Assembly: GCA_044346175.1 (NCBI GenBank)
Contig: JBIIZQ010000004.1
Location: 62,001-126,000, forward strand
DNA from: JBJTUH01 sp044346175
Lineage (GTDB): Bacteria; Cyanobacteriota; Vampirovibrionia; Vampirovibrionales; JAJTHC01
Length of the DNA stretch: 64,000 nt
Direction of reading: 5' to 3'
The number at the start of each line of letters is the position of its first letter. Within the stretch, counting starts at the first letter, position 1. Shown here one piece after another: positions 18,490 to 26,856 of this stretch. Made by a program: the position numbers and the translations under genes. The notes beneath the pieces were generated by a model. The model was not told where the DNA came from and searched no databases. It worked only from the letters and a program-made list of their open reading frames with translations.

Positions 18490-19272
18490 TTACCCTAAAT
18501 TGGGGAAATTTGTTTGTCCTGGTGCCATACTTGCCATGGGTACATAAGAGGAAGCATGTACAGGAGGTGAGGAAGGCATGGCTGGGGCGTGATAAGCGCT
18601 TTGGTGTTGAGGAGGCATGCCTGTGGTGTTTTGAGGCGTGCTAAAAGAAGCTTGGGTGTTTTGTCTGTCAATGACGCTTAAAAAGAGAAGTTTCAAAAGT
18701 TGAAAATCATCCTCATACTTAGAAACCACGGCACGGAACTGGTTATTGAGGACTACGGAACCAATGGCAATCAACAACCCAGCAGCTGTTGCAATGAGTG
18801 CTGAGCCAATCCCAAACATAATGTCTGTGGCTGCTTGTTGTCCGCCACCTTTTGCCATTTCTCCGAACGTAAATAAGATTCTTACGACGGTTCCAAACAA
18901 CCCAAGATAAGGTGCAATGGTGGCAACTGTGCCAAGGGTATCAAGATATTTTTCAAGTCGACGGAGGGCGAGGTTCACCGTAATGTCAAACGAGCGATTA
19001 AACCCATGGCGGTTTTCCCCTAAAATACGAAGTCCCTCTTCAGCAACTTCCCCTAAAATCCCGCCCAATTGTGAACTTAAAACCTCCGCACCTTGAAGGT
19101 TATCTCGTTGTAGCTCACGCTGTAATCTTTGGATGAAACCAACGATGTCTCGTTTGTTTCGCTGATATACTTGGTATCGCTCCAGTGTGACACCTAGCAC
19201 CCATATGGAACATAGGACAATGGGGAGCAAAACAAACCAGTCGTGCTGAATGGCAAAAAGAAACATATTCAT
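18490..19272 (-). CDS. ExbB/TolQ/MotA-family proton channel protein
   Basis: This 260-residue protein has a first membrane helix at about residues 13-30 (WFVLLPIVLCSIWVLGV). Two more spans lie in the C-terminal half, within TVATIAPYLGLFGTVVRILF and GSALIATAAGLLIAIGSVVL, and together they carry the ExbB/TolQ signature. The last 45 residues are Pro/Ser/His-rich and probably disordered. It forms a proton-conducting pentamer around ExbD. No TonB or TolA gene is visible nearby, so the partner of this motor is unknown. ispD lies 150 bp upstream on the same strand. Confidence 0.92.
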   Translation of the reverse strand: MNMFLFAIQHDWFVLLPIVLCSIWVLGVTLERYQVYQRNKRDIVGFIQRLQRELQRDNLQGAEVLSSQLGGILGEVAEEGLRILGENRHGFNRSFDITVNLALRRLEKYLDTLGTVATIAPYLGLFGTVVRILFTFGEMAKGGGQQAATDIMFGIGSALIATAAGLLIAIGSVVLNNQFRAVVSKYEDDFQLLKLLFLSVIDRQNTQASFSTPQNTTGMPPQHQSAYHAPAMPSSPPVHASSYVPMASMAPGQTNFPNLG

Positions 19273-19423
19273 GGGTTAAGGATTCCCGTTCCACACCTTG
19301 AGATAACTGTGAGATGACTCTTGATAACTGGCATACCCTTTGAGGCACCTGAACGACGCTAACAGAATAACTCAAGTATGCCATAACCTCCTCTATTGAA
19401 AGGACATGTACGCTTAAAATACA

Positions 19424-20275
19424 TTAACCAGAGGAGTTTTCTAGGGGAGGCTGGCTTTTAAGGAGTGTTTCGCAAAAAGCAAGGTCGTAAGGGTAGGTGA
19501 CTTTTGGGTTGGGTTTAGGGCTGTGTAAGATGTGCTGTTTTCCATGAGGGAGATAGTTTTCAAGGAGTTGCATGTCATCGGTACTGTTGAAGTCTTGGTG
19601 GGTATGGGCGCTTTCATGAGCCTGCCATAAGCTAGAGGCTTGAAACACTTGGGGGGTTTGTACTTGCCATAGTGTTTCTCGAGCAGGCGTATGCTGAATC
19701 GTGGCACCTTGAGAGGAAGACAGTGTGACGTGTTTGAGGGTATCCACGGCGGGGTTTCCTACGCAACAGCCGTGATAGTCAGGGTGGGTATGAAGATAGG
19801 TGATACATGCCATGAGGGTCTCGGTATCCATGAGAGGACGTGCTGCATCATGGACAACCACATAACTTGTTTGGGTTGTAGCGATATCGGTTGCGAAACT
19901 TTGCTTGAGGGCTTGGAGTCCTGCCCATACACTGGCTTGACGGCTAGACCCTCCTTCTGCAAATACGAGAGGGACTTGTGTAAGTTCCAAACGGGCAAAG
20001 TTTTCCAGTGCCGAGCTTATGGCGGTGTGTGTCACGATACAAACACCCCCTAAAGCATAACCACTGTCTGTTGCAGTCATATACTGTTGCAAGGACGCAA
20101 TCTGTGAAAAAGCATAGCGAACGAGGGCTTTTCCTAGTAAAGGGGCAAGTAGTTTATTGGATGGACATGGTAGCTCTGGATGATGCGTCTGCCAGTGTTG
20201 TAAAAAACGACGACTTTCCCCTGCCGCACAAAGTACCACATAACACATTTTTGTTTTTTTATTTATATCAGTCAA
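19424..20275 (-). CDS. ispD: 2-C-methyl-D-erythritol 4-phosphate cytidylyltransferase
   Basis: IspD joins CTP and methylerythritol phosphate in the MEP route to isoprenoids. The nucleotide-binding start YVVLCAAGESRRF, followed by PSNKLLAPLLGKALVRYAF, and VVVHDAARPLMDTETLMACI are family signatures. NSTDDMQLLE and NPKVTYPYDLAFCE near the end also fit. The length of 283 exceeds the typical 230-240 because of internal loops. Start choice: the TTG at 20275 has GAGGA seven bases upstream, whereas the ATG at 20248 has only A-rich sequence before it; the TTG is preferred but not certain. ispG occurs elsewhere in this window at 44712-45893. Confidence 0.93.
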   Translation of the reverse strand: MTDINKKTKMCYVVLCAAGESRRFLQHWQTHHPELPCPSNKLLAPLLGKALVRYAFSQIASLQQYMTATDSGYALGGVCIVTHTAISSALENFARLELTQVPLVFAEGGSSRQASVWAGLQALKQSFATDIATTQTSYVVVHDAARPLMDTETLMACITYLHTHPDYHGCCVGNPAVDTLKHVTLSSSQGATIQHTPARETLWQVQTPQVFQASSLWQAHESAHTHQDFNSTDDMQLLENYLPHGKQHILHSPKPNPKVTYPYDLAFCETLLKSQPPLENSSG

Positions 20276-20380
20276 TTTGGCTTCCTCACTTTGTTTTATT
20301 GTATCACGCTACTAAAAAATCAAACCACAGGCGAAGGAAATGCGATAAGGCTTTCAGAAAGGAATCAATGAGGTATGACG

Positions 20381-22015
20381 ATGGATTTACCTGGTAATCT
20401 TACAAAAAGAGGTTTTGTAAGGGCTGTAAAAGTATTAGGCGATGCTTCTTTTACTCAAGATGTGAGTAAGCAATCAACTTCTTTGCTACAAAAAGGTAGG
20501 CAGGCAATGCAACGGCTCATGGGACAAGCACCACCAGTAGCTTCTAGAGATGAGACGTATACGTCACTGGCTAGTCAAGTAAAAGCTGTACAAAAGGCAC
20601 AGCCAGGTATTATAAAACAGCTAGGCAATGCCCTTGACGACACACCTGAGGTACAACAAGCATTGTATAAGCAGGTGAATCCTAAACACAACGGCACAAA
20701 AAAGATACGTGTGCCAGGCGAGAAAATCGTACAACAGGCATTAACTCAAGTGCGTTCGGGTAAGTTAGCCCCCGCTGAGCAACAAGCATTAACTGAGACA
20801 TTACAAAAGCTTCCTCAAAAGGCTTGGTCTATTAAAGTGGCAGAACGGTCGATGCCCTCACGAAATACCCTTACACGAGATGGTGTTTCTGAGTTCAGAG
20901 CAGGCTTAACTCCTGAAGGACTCACCTATTGGCAACGAGAAATGGTATCGGGTCAGCGAGGGCTGGGCGATGATGATACTTTGCGTGCCAGAACCCCCGG
21001 TGCTAAAAATACTTTTACCAAATATTTGAATACTTCTGGGCAAGTCGTAAAACTAGAAAGCAACATGCATAAACATCAAGAATTTCCTGAGGTCAATGAG
21101 GTTCCTCATAGTGCTCAGCAGTTATTAGCCTTACAAGCACCTAAGGCAAAAACGACAGATCGTTATGCAGGATTAGAAACTGAAGGGGTGTTGAAACCTA
21201 ACATAAAAATGTCGCAATCAGCCATGATGCGTGATGCCATTGTCGCTCAGGGATTGACTTTATCGACCGAGTATCGAACACCTCAACCGAATATCGTGCA
21301 TCCTGCGTATCCTCGCATGACGGACTCAAATACTGGGTTTGCGAGGAAGTTTCGCTTGAATCAGCCTCATAATCAAGGTTACAGTTATGTACAAGGCACT
21401 GTCAATGAAGACCTCAGTAATAGCTCTGCGATAACCTTAAGAGAGATTGGGGATGATTATAGCTTAACGAACCAAACCATGCCGAAAGGCTATATACGCC
21501 CAGATGCTATCAAATCTCAATTCTATAAGCGCTTAGAAGATAGCACAACGATACAGCGTACGACTCAAACAGATAAACTTGAGCCTGAAGGGCTATCTCC
21601 GATTGGTATGCACTTAGAGCCATCCCAAGAATTCTACTTCCAATTACCCTCGCATCAACCTGTATACCGAACACTACGCCATGAAAGTGTTTTCCAAAGT
21701 CCACACCTACCCGTAGGATATTCATCCGCTCAAATGACTGAGATACATCGCTCAGGAAGACCTTCTCAGGCAGCGACGAAAGGACATTTCTACGCTAACA
21801 AAATAACCACTCAAGACGGCTTCTTAGGTATGCCTGCTGATAGACCCTTACCTAAAGATGTGGCACAAAGACGACACCCTCAACCAGAAGGTGTGCCAGA
21901 ACATCATGCGGCGACGACAGAGACTCAACTATTTGCCATGGCTCATCAGCCATTTTCTGGCGGAACCTATACGTCCACACCTGAATTTGCCCCTGTTTTG
22001 AGTGGCGTAACTTAA
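20381..22015 (+). CDS. uncharacterised 544-aa protein
   Basis: I recognise no domain. The protein is hydrophilic, Gln/Pro/Thr-rich, and has no signal peptide or membrane span. The N-terminal 150 residues are helical (QALYKQVNP, EKIVQQALTQVRSG); the C-terminal two-thirds look extended or partly disordered with many Tyr and His. GAGG at 20370-20373 sits seven bases before the ATG at 20381, so this start is preferred over the ATG at 20375. The gene is bounded by a divergent ispD and a perfect terminator hairpin, so it is a single transcription unit. It could be a secreted effector, but nothing visible proves that. Confidence 0.5.
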   Translation: MDLPGNLTKRGFVRAVKVLGDASFTQDVSKQSTSLLQKGRQAMQRLMGQAPPVASRDETYTSLASQVKAVQKAQPGIIKQLGNALDDTPEVQQALYKQVNPKHNGTKKIRVPGEKIVQQALTQVRSGKLAPAEQQALTETLQKLPQKAWSIKVAERSMPSRNTLTRDGVSEFRAGLTPEGLTYWQREMVSGQRGLGDDDTLRARTPGAKNTFTKYLNTSGQVVKLESNMHKHQEFPEVNEVPHSAQQLLALQAPKAKTTDRYAGLETEGVLKPNIKMSQSAMMRDAIVAQGLTLSTEYRTPQPNIVHPAYPRMTDSNTGFARKFRLNQPHNQGYSYVQGTVNEDLSNSSAITLREIGDDYSLTNQTMPKGYIRPDAIKSQFYKRLEDSTTIQRTTQTDKLEPEGLSPIGMHLEPSQEFYFQLPSHQPVYRTLRHESVFQSPHLPVGYSSAQMTEIHRSGRPSQAATKGHFYANKITTQDGFLGMPADRPLPKDVAQRRHPQPEGVPEHHAATTETQLFAMAHQPFSGGTYTSTPEFAPVLSGVT

Positions 22016-22031
22016 GGTTAACGCACGATAA

Positions 22032-22071
22032 AAAAGTGTAGGGATGGATAAATATCCATCCCTACACTTTT
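22032..22071. terminator. bidirectional intrinsic terminator
   Basis: The arms 22032-22050 and 22053-22071 are perfect 19-bp inverted copies with a two-base loop. The outer A/T bases give a U tail in either direction. It lies between the convergent 544-aa gene and rplO and can end both transcripts. Confidence 0.88.
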
Positions 22072-22107
22072 GGTGAACAGCTTCAAGCTAGGGTGACAGT
22101 AACGTGA

Positions 22108-22590
22108 CTATTCTACGATGGTCACAGTACAGCCAGCAGCTTCAAGTTTTTCTTTGGCACTGGGTGTTAGGTAGGTTGTTTCTAAGGTCAAAGGACGAGA
22201 GATTTCTCCAGCACCTAAAATGCGTACACCCCAATGCTCTTTACGAAGAAGTTTAAATTCTTTCAAAAGTGCAAAGGTCAGTGTGGTTTCATCTTCTTGA
22301 AGAATGAGTTCTAAATCACCCACGTTTAACTCAAGCCAATGCTTTTTGTTAGGCTGACTAAACGTACGAAATTTAGGTAAACGACGATAAGAAGGCATTT
22401 GTCCACCTTCAAACCCGCGTTTAGAAGAGTTACCAGAGCGTTGACCTTCACCGTTATGACCACGGCAGCAGGTTTTACCCATACCACTTGAACGACCACG
22501 ACCTACACGACGACGACCTTTTACGGAGCCAGGAGCAGGTTGTACGTTCGTTAAGTTTAATTCAGATGTTGTTTCAATAATCGTTTGCAT
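22108..22590 (-). CDS. rplO: 50S ribosomal protein L15
   Basis: The 160-residue protein has the Gly/Arg-rich N-terminal tail typical of L15 (KGRRRVGRGRSSGMGKTC, then RGHNGEGQRSG). GGQMPSYRRLPKFRTF and the C-terminal LTPSAKEKLEAAGCTVTIVE follow. It is the last gene of a short rpsE-rpmD-rplO block. In most bacteria secY follows L15, but here a terminator and an unrelated convergent gene follow. Confidence 0.96.
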   Translation of the reverse strand: MQTIIETTSELNLTNVQPAPGSVKGRRRVGRGRSSGMGKTCCRGHNGEGQRSGNSSKRGFEGGQMPSYRRLPKFRTFSQPNKKHWLELNVGDLELILQEDETTLTFALLKEFKLLRKEHWGVRILGAGEISRPLTLETTYLTPSAKEKLEAAGCTVTIVE

Positions 22591-22598
22591 GGATGTTA

Positions 22599-22787
22599 TT
22601 AAACCTCTTGAACAGTAACCAAGTGACGTACAGTGTGAATCATCCCCAAGATGGTTGCAGAGGCATGATGAACCACGGTGTCATTGGTTTTGTGTAAACC
22701 TAAAGCACGTACCACACGGATTTGCTTTTCAGGCACACCAATGAGGCTACGGGTTAAGGCGATGGTAAGCTTTTTTTCGCTTGTCAT
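22599..22787 (-). CDS. rpmD: 50S ribosomal protein L30
   Basis: This 62-residue protein matches L30 throughout: KKLTIALTRSLIGVPEKQI, then VRALGLHKTNDTVVHHA and a final VRHLVTVQEV. Spacing is 8 bp to rplO and 26 bp from rpsE, as in a canonical spc-type operon. Confidence 0.95.
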   Translation of the reverse strand: MTSEKKLTIALTRSLIGVPEKQIRVVRALGLHKTNDTVVHHASATILGMIHTVRHLVTVQEV

Positions 22788-22813
22788 GATAAAAATAATC
22801 CTTTCGTGTGTAC

Positions 22814-23383
22814 TTAGTGAAGCATCTGGTGTACAGACAATCCACGAGCTTCAGCGATTTGCTTGAAGGTGCGAAGCTCACGAAGGGCCTGCAACGTGGC
22901 TTGAGCGACGTTGAGAGGGGAGTTGGAACCTAACGATTTGGAGAGAATGTTTTTCACCCCAGCCAATTCCAAAACAGGACGTGCTGCACCACCAGCAATG
23001 ACCCCAGTACCACGAGAAGCGGGCTTGAGAACCATTTTAGAGGAGCTAAAACGAACCGTAATGGCGTGAGGAATGGTGTCTTTCCAGATAGGTACAAGCA
23101 CTTGGTTTTTACGTGCATCAGCAATTGCTTTTTGAATCGCACCAATGACTTCATTGGATTTGCCAACGCCTACACCCACAGAACCATGACCGTTGCCTAC
23201 AACAACAACCGCACGGAAACTCATTTTCTTACCGCCCTTAACAACCTTGGTTACACGACGGATTTGAATGACTTTTTCACGCCATTCGCTACCAGCTTCA
23301 CCTTCAGGAAGAGCCACTGCTTCCGTAGCAGGGGTTTCTTCGGATTGGGATTGACGGGATTTTTTTTCAAATTCGGACATCAT
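22814..23383 (-). CDS. rpsE: 30S ribosomal protein S5
   Basis: S5 signatures include EWREKVIQIRRVTKVVKGGK, FRAVVVVGNGHGSVGVGVGK, GTGVIAGGAARPVLELAG and NVAQATLQALREL. The N-terminal 30 residues are acidic and variable, as usual. S5 is normally preceded by rplR (L18), but the 640 bp upstream are non-coding. This block therefore has its own promoter region, cut off from the rest of the spc operon. Confidence 0.96.
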   Translation of the reverse strand: MMSEFEKKSRQSQSEETPATEAVALPEGEAGSEWREKVIQIRRVTKVVKGGKKMSFRAVVVVGNGHGSVGVGVGKSNEVIGAIQKAIADARKNQVLVPIWKDTIPHAITVRFSSSKMVLKPASRGTGVIAGGAARPVLELAGVKNILSKSLGSNSPLNVAQATLQALRELRTFKQIAEARGLSVHQMLH

Positions 23384-23875
23384 CAGGTTAAAACGTTTCT
23401 AATTTGCTGAACAGTCTAATAGAAATCACTTTTAAATCAAACGGCATGCACGACGACACAAGGAAGTCATAAACTATAAAACCAGTACGTAAGGGACAGT
23501 GTTAAAACACTACCATCAAGGCTGTTGGGTGGCGTAAGGTACCTATTAACAGGGTATAAAACCTCTCTGACAAGCTTTATACACCATTTAACAAGCCCTC
23601 CATAATAAGAGCCAAACAACACCATGACCTCATACTTAACTTAAGTTTTCACCGAGCGACCTCTTTAAACACACGGGGTTAAAGTATGCTTAGGAGCGTC
23701 TATACTTGGGAATTTTAAAAGAACTTGGAAAGTATGCACGAAGCCTTACCGCACACGTATGAGTCTGACTATAGGCACTTATGCGTCAATGCGATAAATT
23801 ACATAGAAATAGACATGTTACGGTATCGTGTATTATGGCTGAAAGATAATCCAAAAACAAGCATGGGCTTCATGA

Positions 23876-23976
23876 ATGCAGGGTAATCATGTCAAAGACT
23901 ATAGAAGGCTTTATGGATTAAAATCATGAGGTTATGCTTAATACGTCATTTTCTCTCTCCGTGTGGAGAGAGAAAA
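23876..23976. repeat. intergenic repeat element, copy A
   Basis: This sequence matches a second copy at 29597-29703. ATGCAGGGTAAT is identical in both. The stretch 23899-23932 matches 29620-29653 with one clear mismatch, and a TCAT-hairpin segment follows in each. Both copies lie just beyond the 3' end of a protein gene, but in opposite orientation relative to that gene. Confidence 0.7.
23949..23976. terminator. hairpin downstream of nrdA
   Basis: TTTTCTCTCTCC (23949-23960) and GGAGAGAGAAAA (23965-23976) form a perfect 12-bp stem with a GTGT loop. The outer T/A bases give a short U tail on either strand. It lies 49 bp beyond the nrdA stop and can terminate it. Confidence 0.7.
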
Positions 23977-24024
23977 TTGAGTTTGGAAGAGCGGACGTTA
24001 GACGCAAGCGTATAGCGTAGGGTG

Positions 24025-26436
24025 TTAGCCTGAGCAGGAGATGCAATCGGGGTCATCCACACGGCATACCTCGGCACCATCGCCTCCCTTGGCCGCTAAA
24101 GAAGCGGGATGTGGCTGATTGAGCATGGCTTTATCTACCGTAAACTGGATGGCTTCGGTTGCTGCTTTACTACGTAAGTAGTACATGCCCGTTTTAAGTC
24201 CTGACTTCCAAGCATAAAAATGTAAACTTGTGAGCTTGGCAAACGTGGGATTCGACATATGGATGTTTAAGCTCTGACTTTGGCAGATGAAGGGACCTCG
24301 TTGGGCAGCCATATCCACGATAGTACGTTGCTTGATTTCCCAGACGGTCTTGTAGAGAACCTTGATACTATCAGGGATTTCGGCAATCCCTTGAATGGAG
24401 CCATTCCCTGCAATGATTTGATGACGCATACGCTCGTTCCACAAACCAAGCTGAATCAGGTCTTCCACCAAGTAACGGTTAATGATGGTAAACTCACCAG
24501 ACAACACTCGGCGGGTGTAAATATTGGACGTATAAGGTTCAAAGCATTCATTATTGCCTAGAATCTGACTGGTTGAAGCCGTTGGCATGGGGGCAAGCAG
24601 GAGGCTATTTCTTGCCCCTGAACGCATCACACGGCTACGGAGTGCATCCCAGTCATATCGAGCAGAGGGACGCACCTGCCATAAATCAAACTGGAACTTT
24701 CCTTGTGAAAGAGGGGAACCTTGGAAGGTTTCATAAGCACCCTCACGTTCCGCTAATTCAATACTGGCTTCCATGGCACCATGGTAGATGGTCTCAAAAA
24801 TATCCCGATTGAGTTGCATGGCTTCTTCACTCTCAAAGGGATAGCGCAACAAGCTAAACGCATCGGCTAACCCTTGAATACCAATACCAATCGGACGATG
24901 TCGCATGTTAGAATGCCGAGCCTCGGGCAGAGGGTATAAGTTACCGTCAATAATTTTATTAAGGTTTTTTGTGACCACTTTTGTCGCTTGGTGTAACTTT
25001 TCAAAATTAAAGAAGCGTTCTTCACGTCCTGAGGCATCTGAACGGGTTTCAACGTAACGACTCAACGCTAAGGATGCCAAGTTACACACGGCAATTTCAT
25101 CGGGTGCTGTGTATTCAATAATTTCAGTACAGAGGTTTGAGCTTTTAATGGTACCCAAGTTTTGCTGATTGCTCTTAAGGTTACACGCATCTTTGAACAG
25201 TACATAAGGCGTGCCTGTTTCAATTTGGCTTTCAAGAATGGCAAACCAAAGCTCTTGTGCTTTTACAGAACGACGTGCAAGACCCTCTGCCTCATAGCGT
25301 TGGTACAGTGCCTCAAAAGCTGACCCTGAGCAGTCGGCTAAACCAGGCGCTTCATTGGGGCAGAATAAAGACCAATCGCCGCCTTCTTCCACACGCTTCA
25401 TGAACAAGTCTGGCAACCAAAGAGCCGTGAAGAGGTCACGGGTTCTGAGTTCCTCTTTACCGTGGTTTTTGCGGAGTTCTAAAAACTCAAAAATATCATC
25501 ATGCCAAGGTTCAAGATAAATGGCAAAGCTCCCCTTGCGCTTGTTACCCCCTTGGTCTACGTAACGTGCGGTGTCGTTAAACACACGCAACATGGGGACA
25601 ATCCCGTTAGAAGTCCCATTGGTACCTGCAATGTAACTATTTTTGGCACGTACATTATGAATATGTAACCCAATACCACCCGCATGCTTGGAAATCACCG
25701 CTGTTTGTTTCAGGGTATCATAAATGCCCGAGATGCTGTCAGACTGCATGGCAAGCAAGAAGCAGGACGACATTTGAGGATTAGGCGTACCCGCATTGAA
25801 GAGGGTTGGAGAGGCATGAATAAACCATTTTTCAGACATGTAATGGTAGGTTTCAATCGCTGCCTCAATATCAGCTTTATGAATACCCAGTGCCACACGC
25901 ATCAGCATATATTGAGGACGCTCAACCACTTTGCCATAGAGCTTTAATAAGTAGGAGCGTTCTAGGGTTTTAAAGCCAAAGAAGTCAAATAAAAAGTCAC
26001 GTTCGTGACGAATGGCGGCATCGAGTTGCGCACGATTGGCACAGACCACCTCATAAACATCCTGAGCAATCAAAGAAGCAGGACGACCTGTTTTAGGATG
26101 CGTATAATGATACAGTGCATCGACCGTTTCAGAGAAAGTATCTTTTGTGACTTTATGAAGATTGGAAATACTGATACGAGCCGCTAGCTTAGCATACTCG
26201 GGGTGAATGGTGGCAAAACTTGCGGCTGTTTCAGCGGCAAGAATATCCAGCTCTTCTGTTGTCACACCATTGTAAATCCCCTCGATAACCTTTTTGGCTA
26301 CATCAATGGGTTCTACGGCACGCAATACATCGGTACCAAATTCTGGCCCATCGCAAAGGGTTTCAATGCGACGTAGGACTTTATCAAAACTGACTAGCTC
26401 TCGCTCTCCTGAGCGCTTAACGACTTCCATCATCAT
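24025..26436 (-). CDS. nrdA: ribonucleoside-diphosphate reductase, class I alpha subunit
   Basis: NrdA reduces ribonucleoside diphosphates to deoxy forms with a radical supplied by NrdB. Residues 1-95 form an ATP-cone allosteric domain (VVKRSGERELVSFDKVLRRI). The catalytic barrel shows NAGTPNPQMSSCFLLAM, NLCTEIIEYTAPDEIAVCNL and PMPTASTSQILGNNECFEPY, which hold the active-site Cys, Asn and Glu residues and radical-transfer features. The C-terminal tail ends DPDCISCSG, giving the shuttle cysteine pair used for re-reduction. Length (803) fits class Ia. The gene stands alone: no nrdB is in the window. Confidence 0.96.
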   Translation of the reverse strand: MMMEVVKRSGERELVSFDKVLRRIETLCDGPEFGTDVLRAVEPIDVAKKVIEGIYNGVTTEELDILAAETAASFATIHPEYAKLAARISISNLHKVTKDTFSETVDALYHYTHPKTGRPASLIAQDVYEVVCANRAQLDAAIRHERDFLFDFFGFKTLERSYLLKLYGKVVERPQYMLMRVALGIHKADIEAAIETYHYMSEKWFIHASPTLFNAGTPNPQMSSCFLLAMQSDSISGIYDTLKQTAVISKHAGGIGLHIHNVRAKNSYIAGTNGTSNGIVPMLRVFNDTARYVDQGGNKRKGSFAIYLEPWHDDIFEFLELRKNHGKEELRTRDLFTALWLPDLFMKRVEEGGDWSLFCPNEAPGLADCSGSAFEALYQRYEAEGLARRSVKAQELWFAILESQIETGTPYVLFKDACNLKSNQQNLGTIKSSNLCTEIIEYTAPDEIAVCNLASLALSRYVETRSDASGREERFFNFEKLHQATKVVTKNLNKIIDGNLYPLPEARHSNMRHRPIGIGIQGLADAFSLLRYPFESEEAMQLNRDIFETIYHGAMEASIELAEREGAYETFQGSPLSQGKFQFDLWQVRPSARYDWDALRSRVMRSGARNSLLLAPMPTASTSQILGNNECFEPYTSNIYTRRVLSGEFTIINRYLVEDLIQLGLWNERMRHQIIAGNGSIQGIAEIPDSIKVLYKTVWEIKQRTIVDMAAQRGPFICQSQSLNIHMSNPTFAKLTSLHFYAWKSGLKTGMYYLRSKAATEAIQFTVDKAMLNQPHPASLAAKGGDGAEVCRVDDPDCISCSG

Positions 26437-26856
26437 GGCGTGTGTGTGTTCCCTTACTGAGTTTAATGGCGTTTTAGAACCTCATGCAAATAATACATGC
26501 TATTTTAACGTATACTATCTCGATTGAATAGACTTGACTTTACTGTTTTTTCAATACTTCCTTTTATCCCTCACCTTGAGACCCCGCCATAACGTTTACA
26601 TTACATTATGTTACAAAAGACCCATTGAGGATGATGGTTTTGAGGAAAAGGGTCGATACATCTTAGAGGTATCCCTTTACCTTATGTATGACGCAGTGCC
26701 TATCATCATTATCAAGACAGGGTCGCTCGTATACTCGGCATGTCGCATACGTTAAGTAGAGAGTGGAGAGAGGTTTGGATTTTTTCTTAAGGTTTGAATT
26801 TGTCGTTGCTTTTTACTTATTTTGCTTATGGTCTGCATGTTAGGAGTACTCAATTT
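26437..26856. other. 420-bp divergent intergenic region upstream of nrdA and the 879-aa protein
   Basis: This region must hold the promoters of both divergent genes. I could not find an NrdR box or a convincing sigma-70 pair. A small open frame at 26534-26755 has no ribosome binding site or protein-like pattern. Confidence 0.35.

Larger units (their letters stand above)
23384..24024. other. 641-bp intergenic region between rpsE and nrdA
   Basis: Both flanking genes are on the minus strand. The region must hold the rpsE promoter and the nrdA transcript end. It also contains one copy of an intergenic repeat (23876-23976) ending in a strong hairpin. I see no gene in it. Confidence 0.5.

Noticed and set aside
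26534..26755. 73-aa ORF upstream of the 879-aa gene
   Set aside because: No ribosome binding site, no domain, and it sits in the divergent promoter region.
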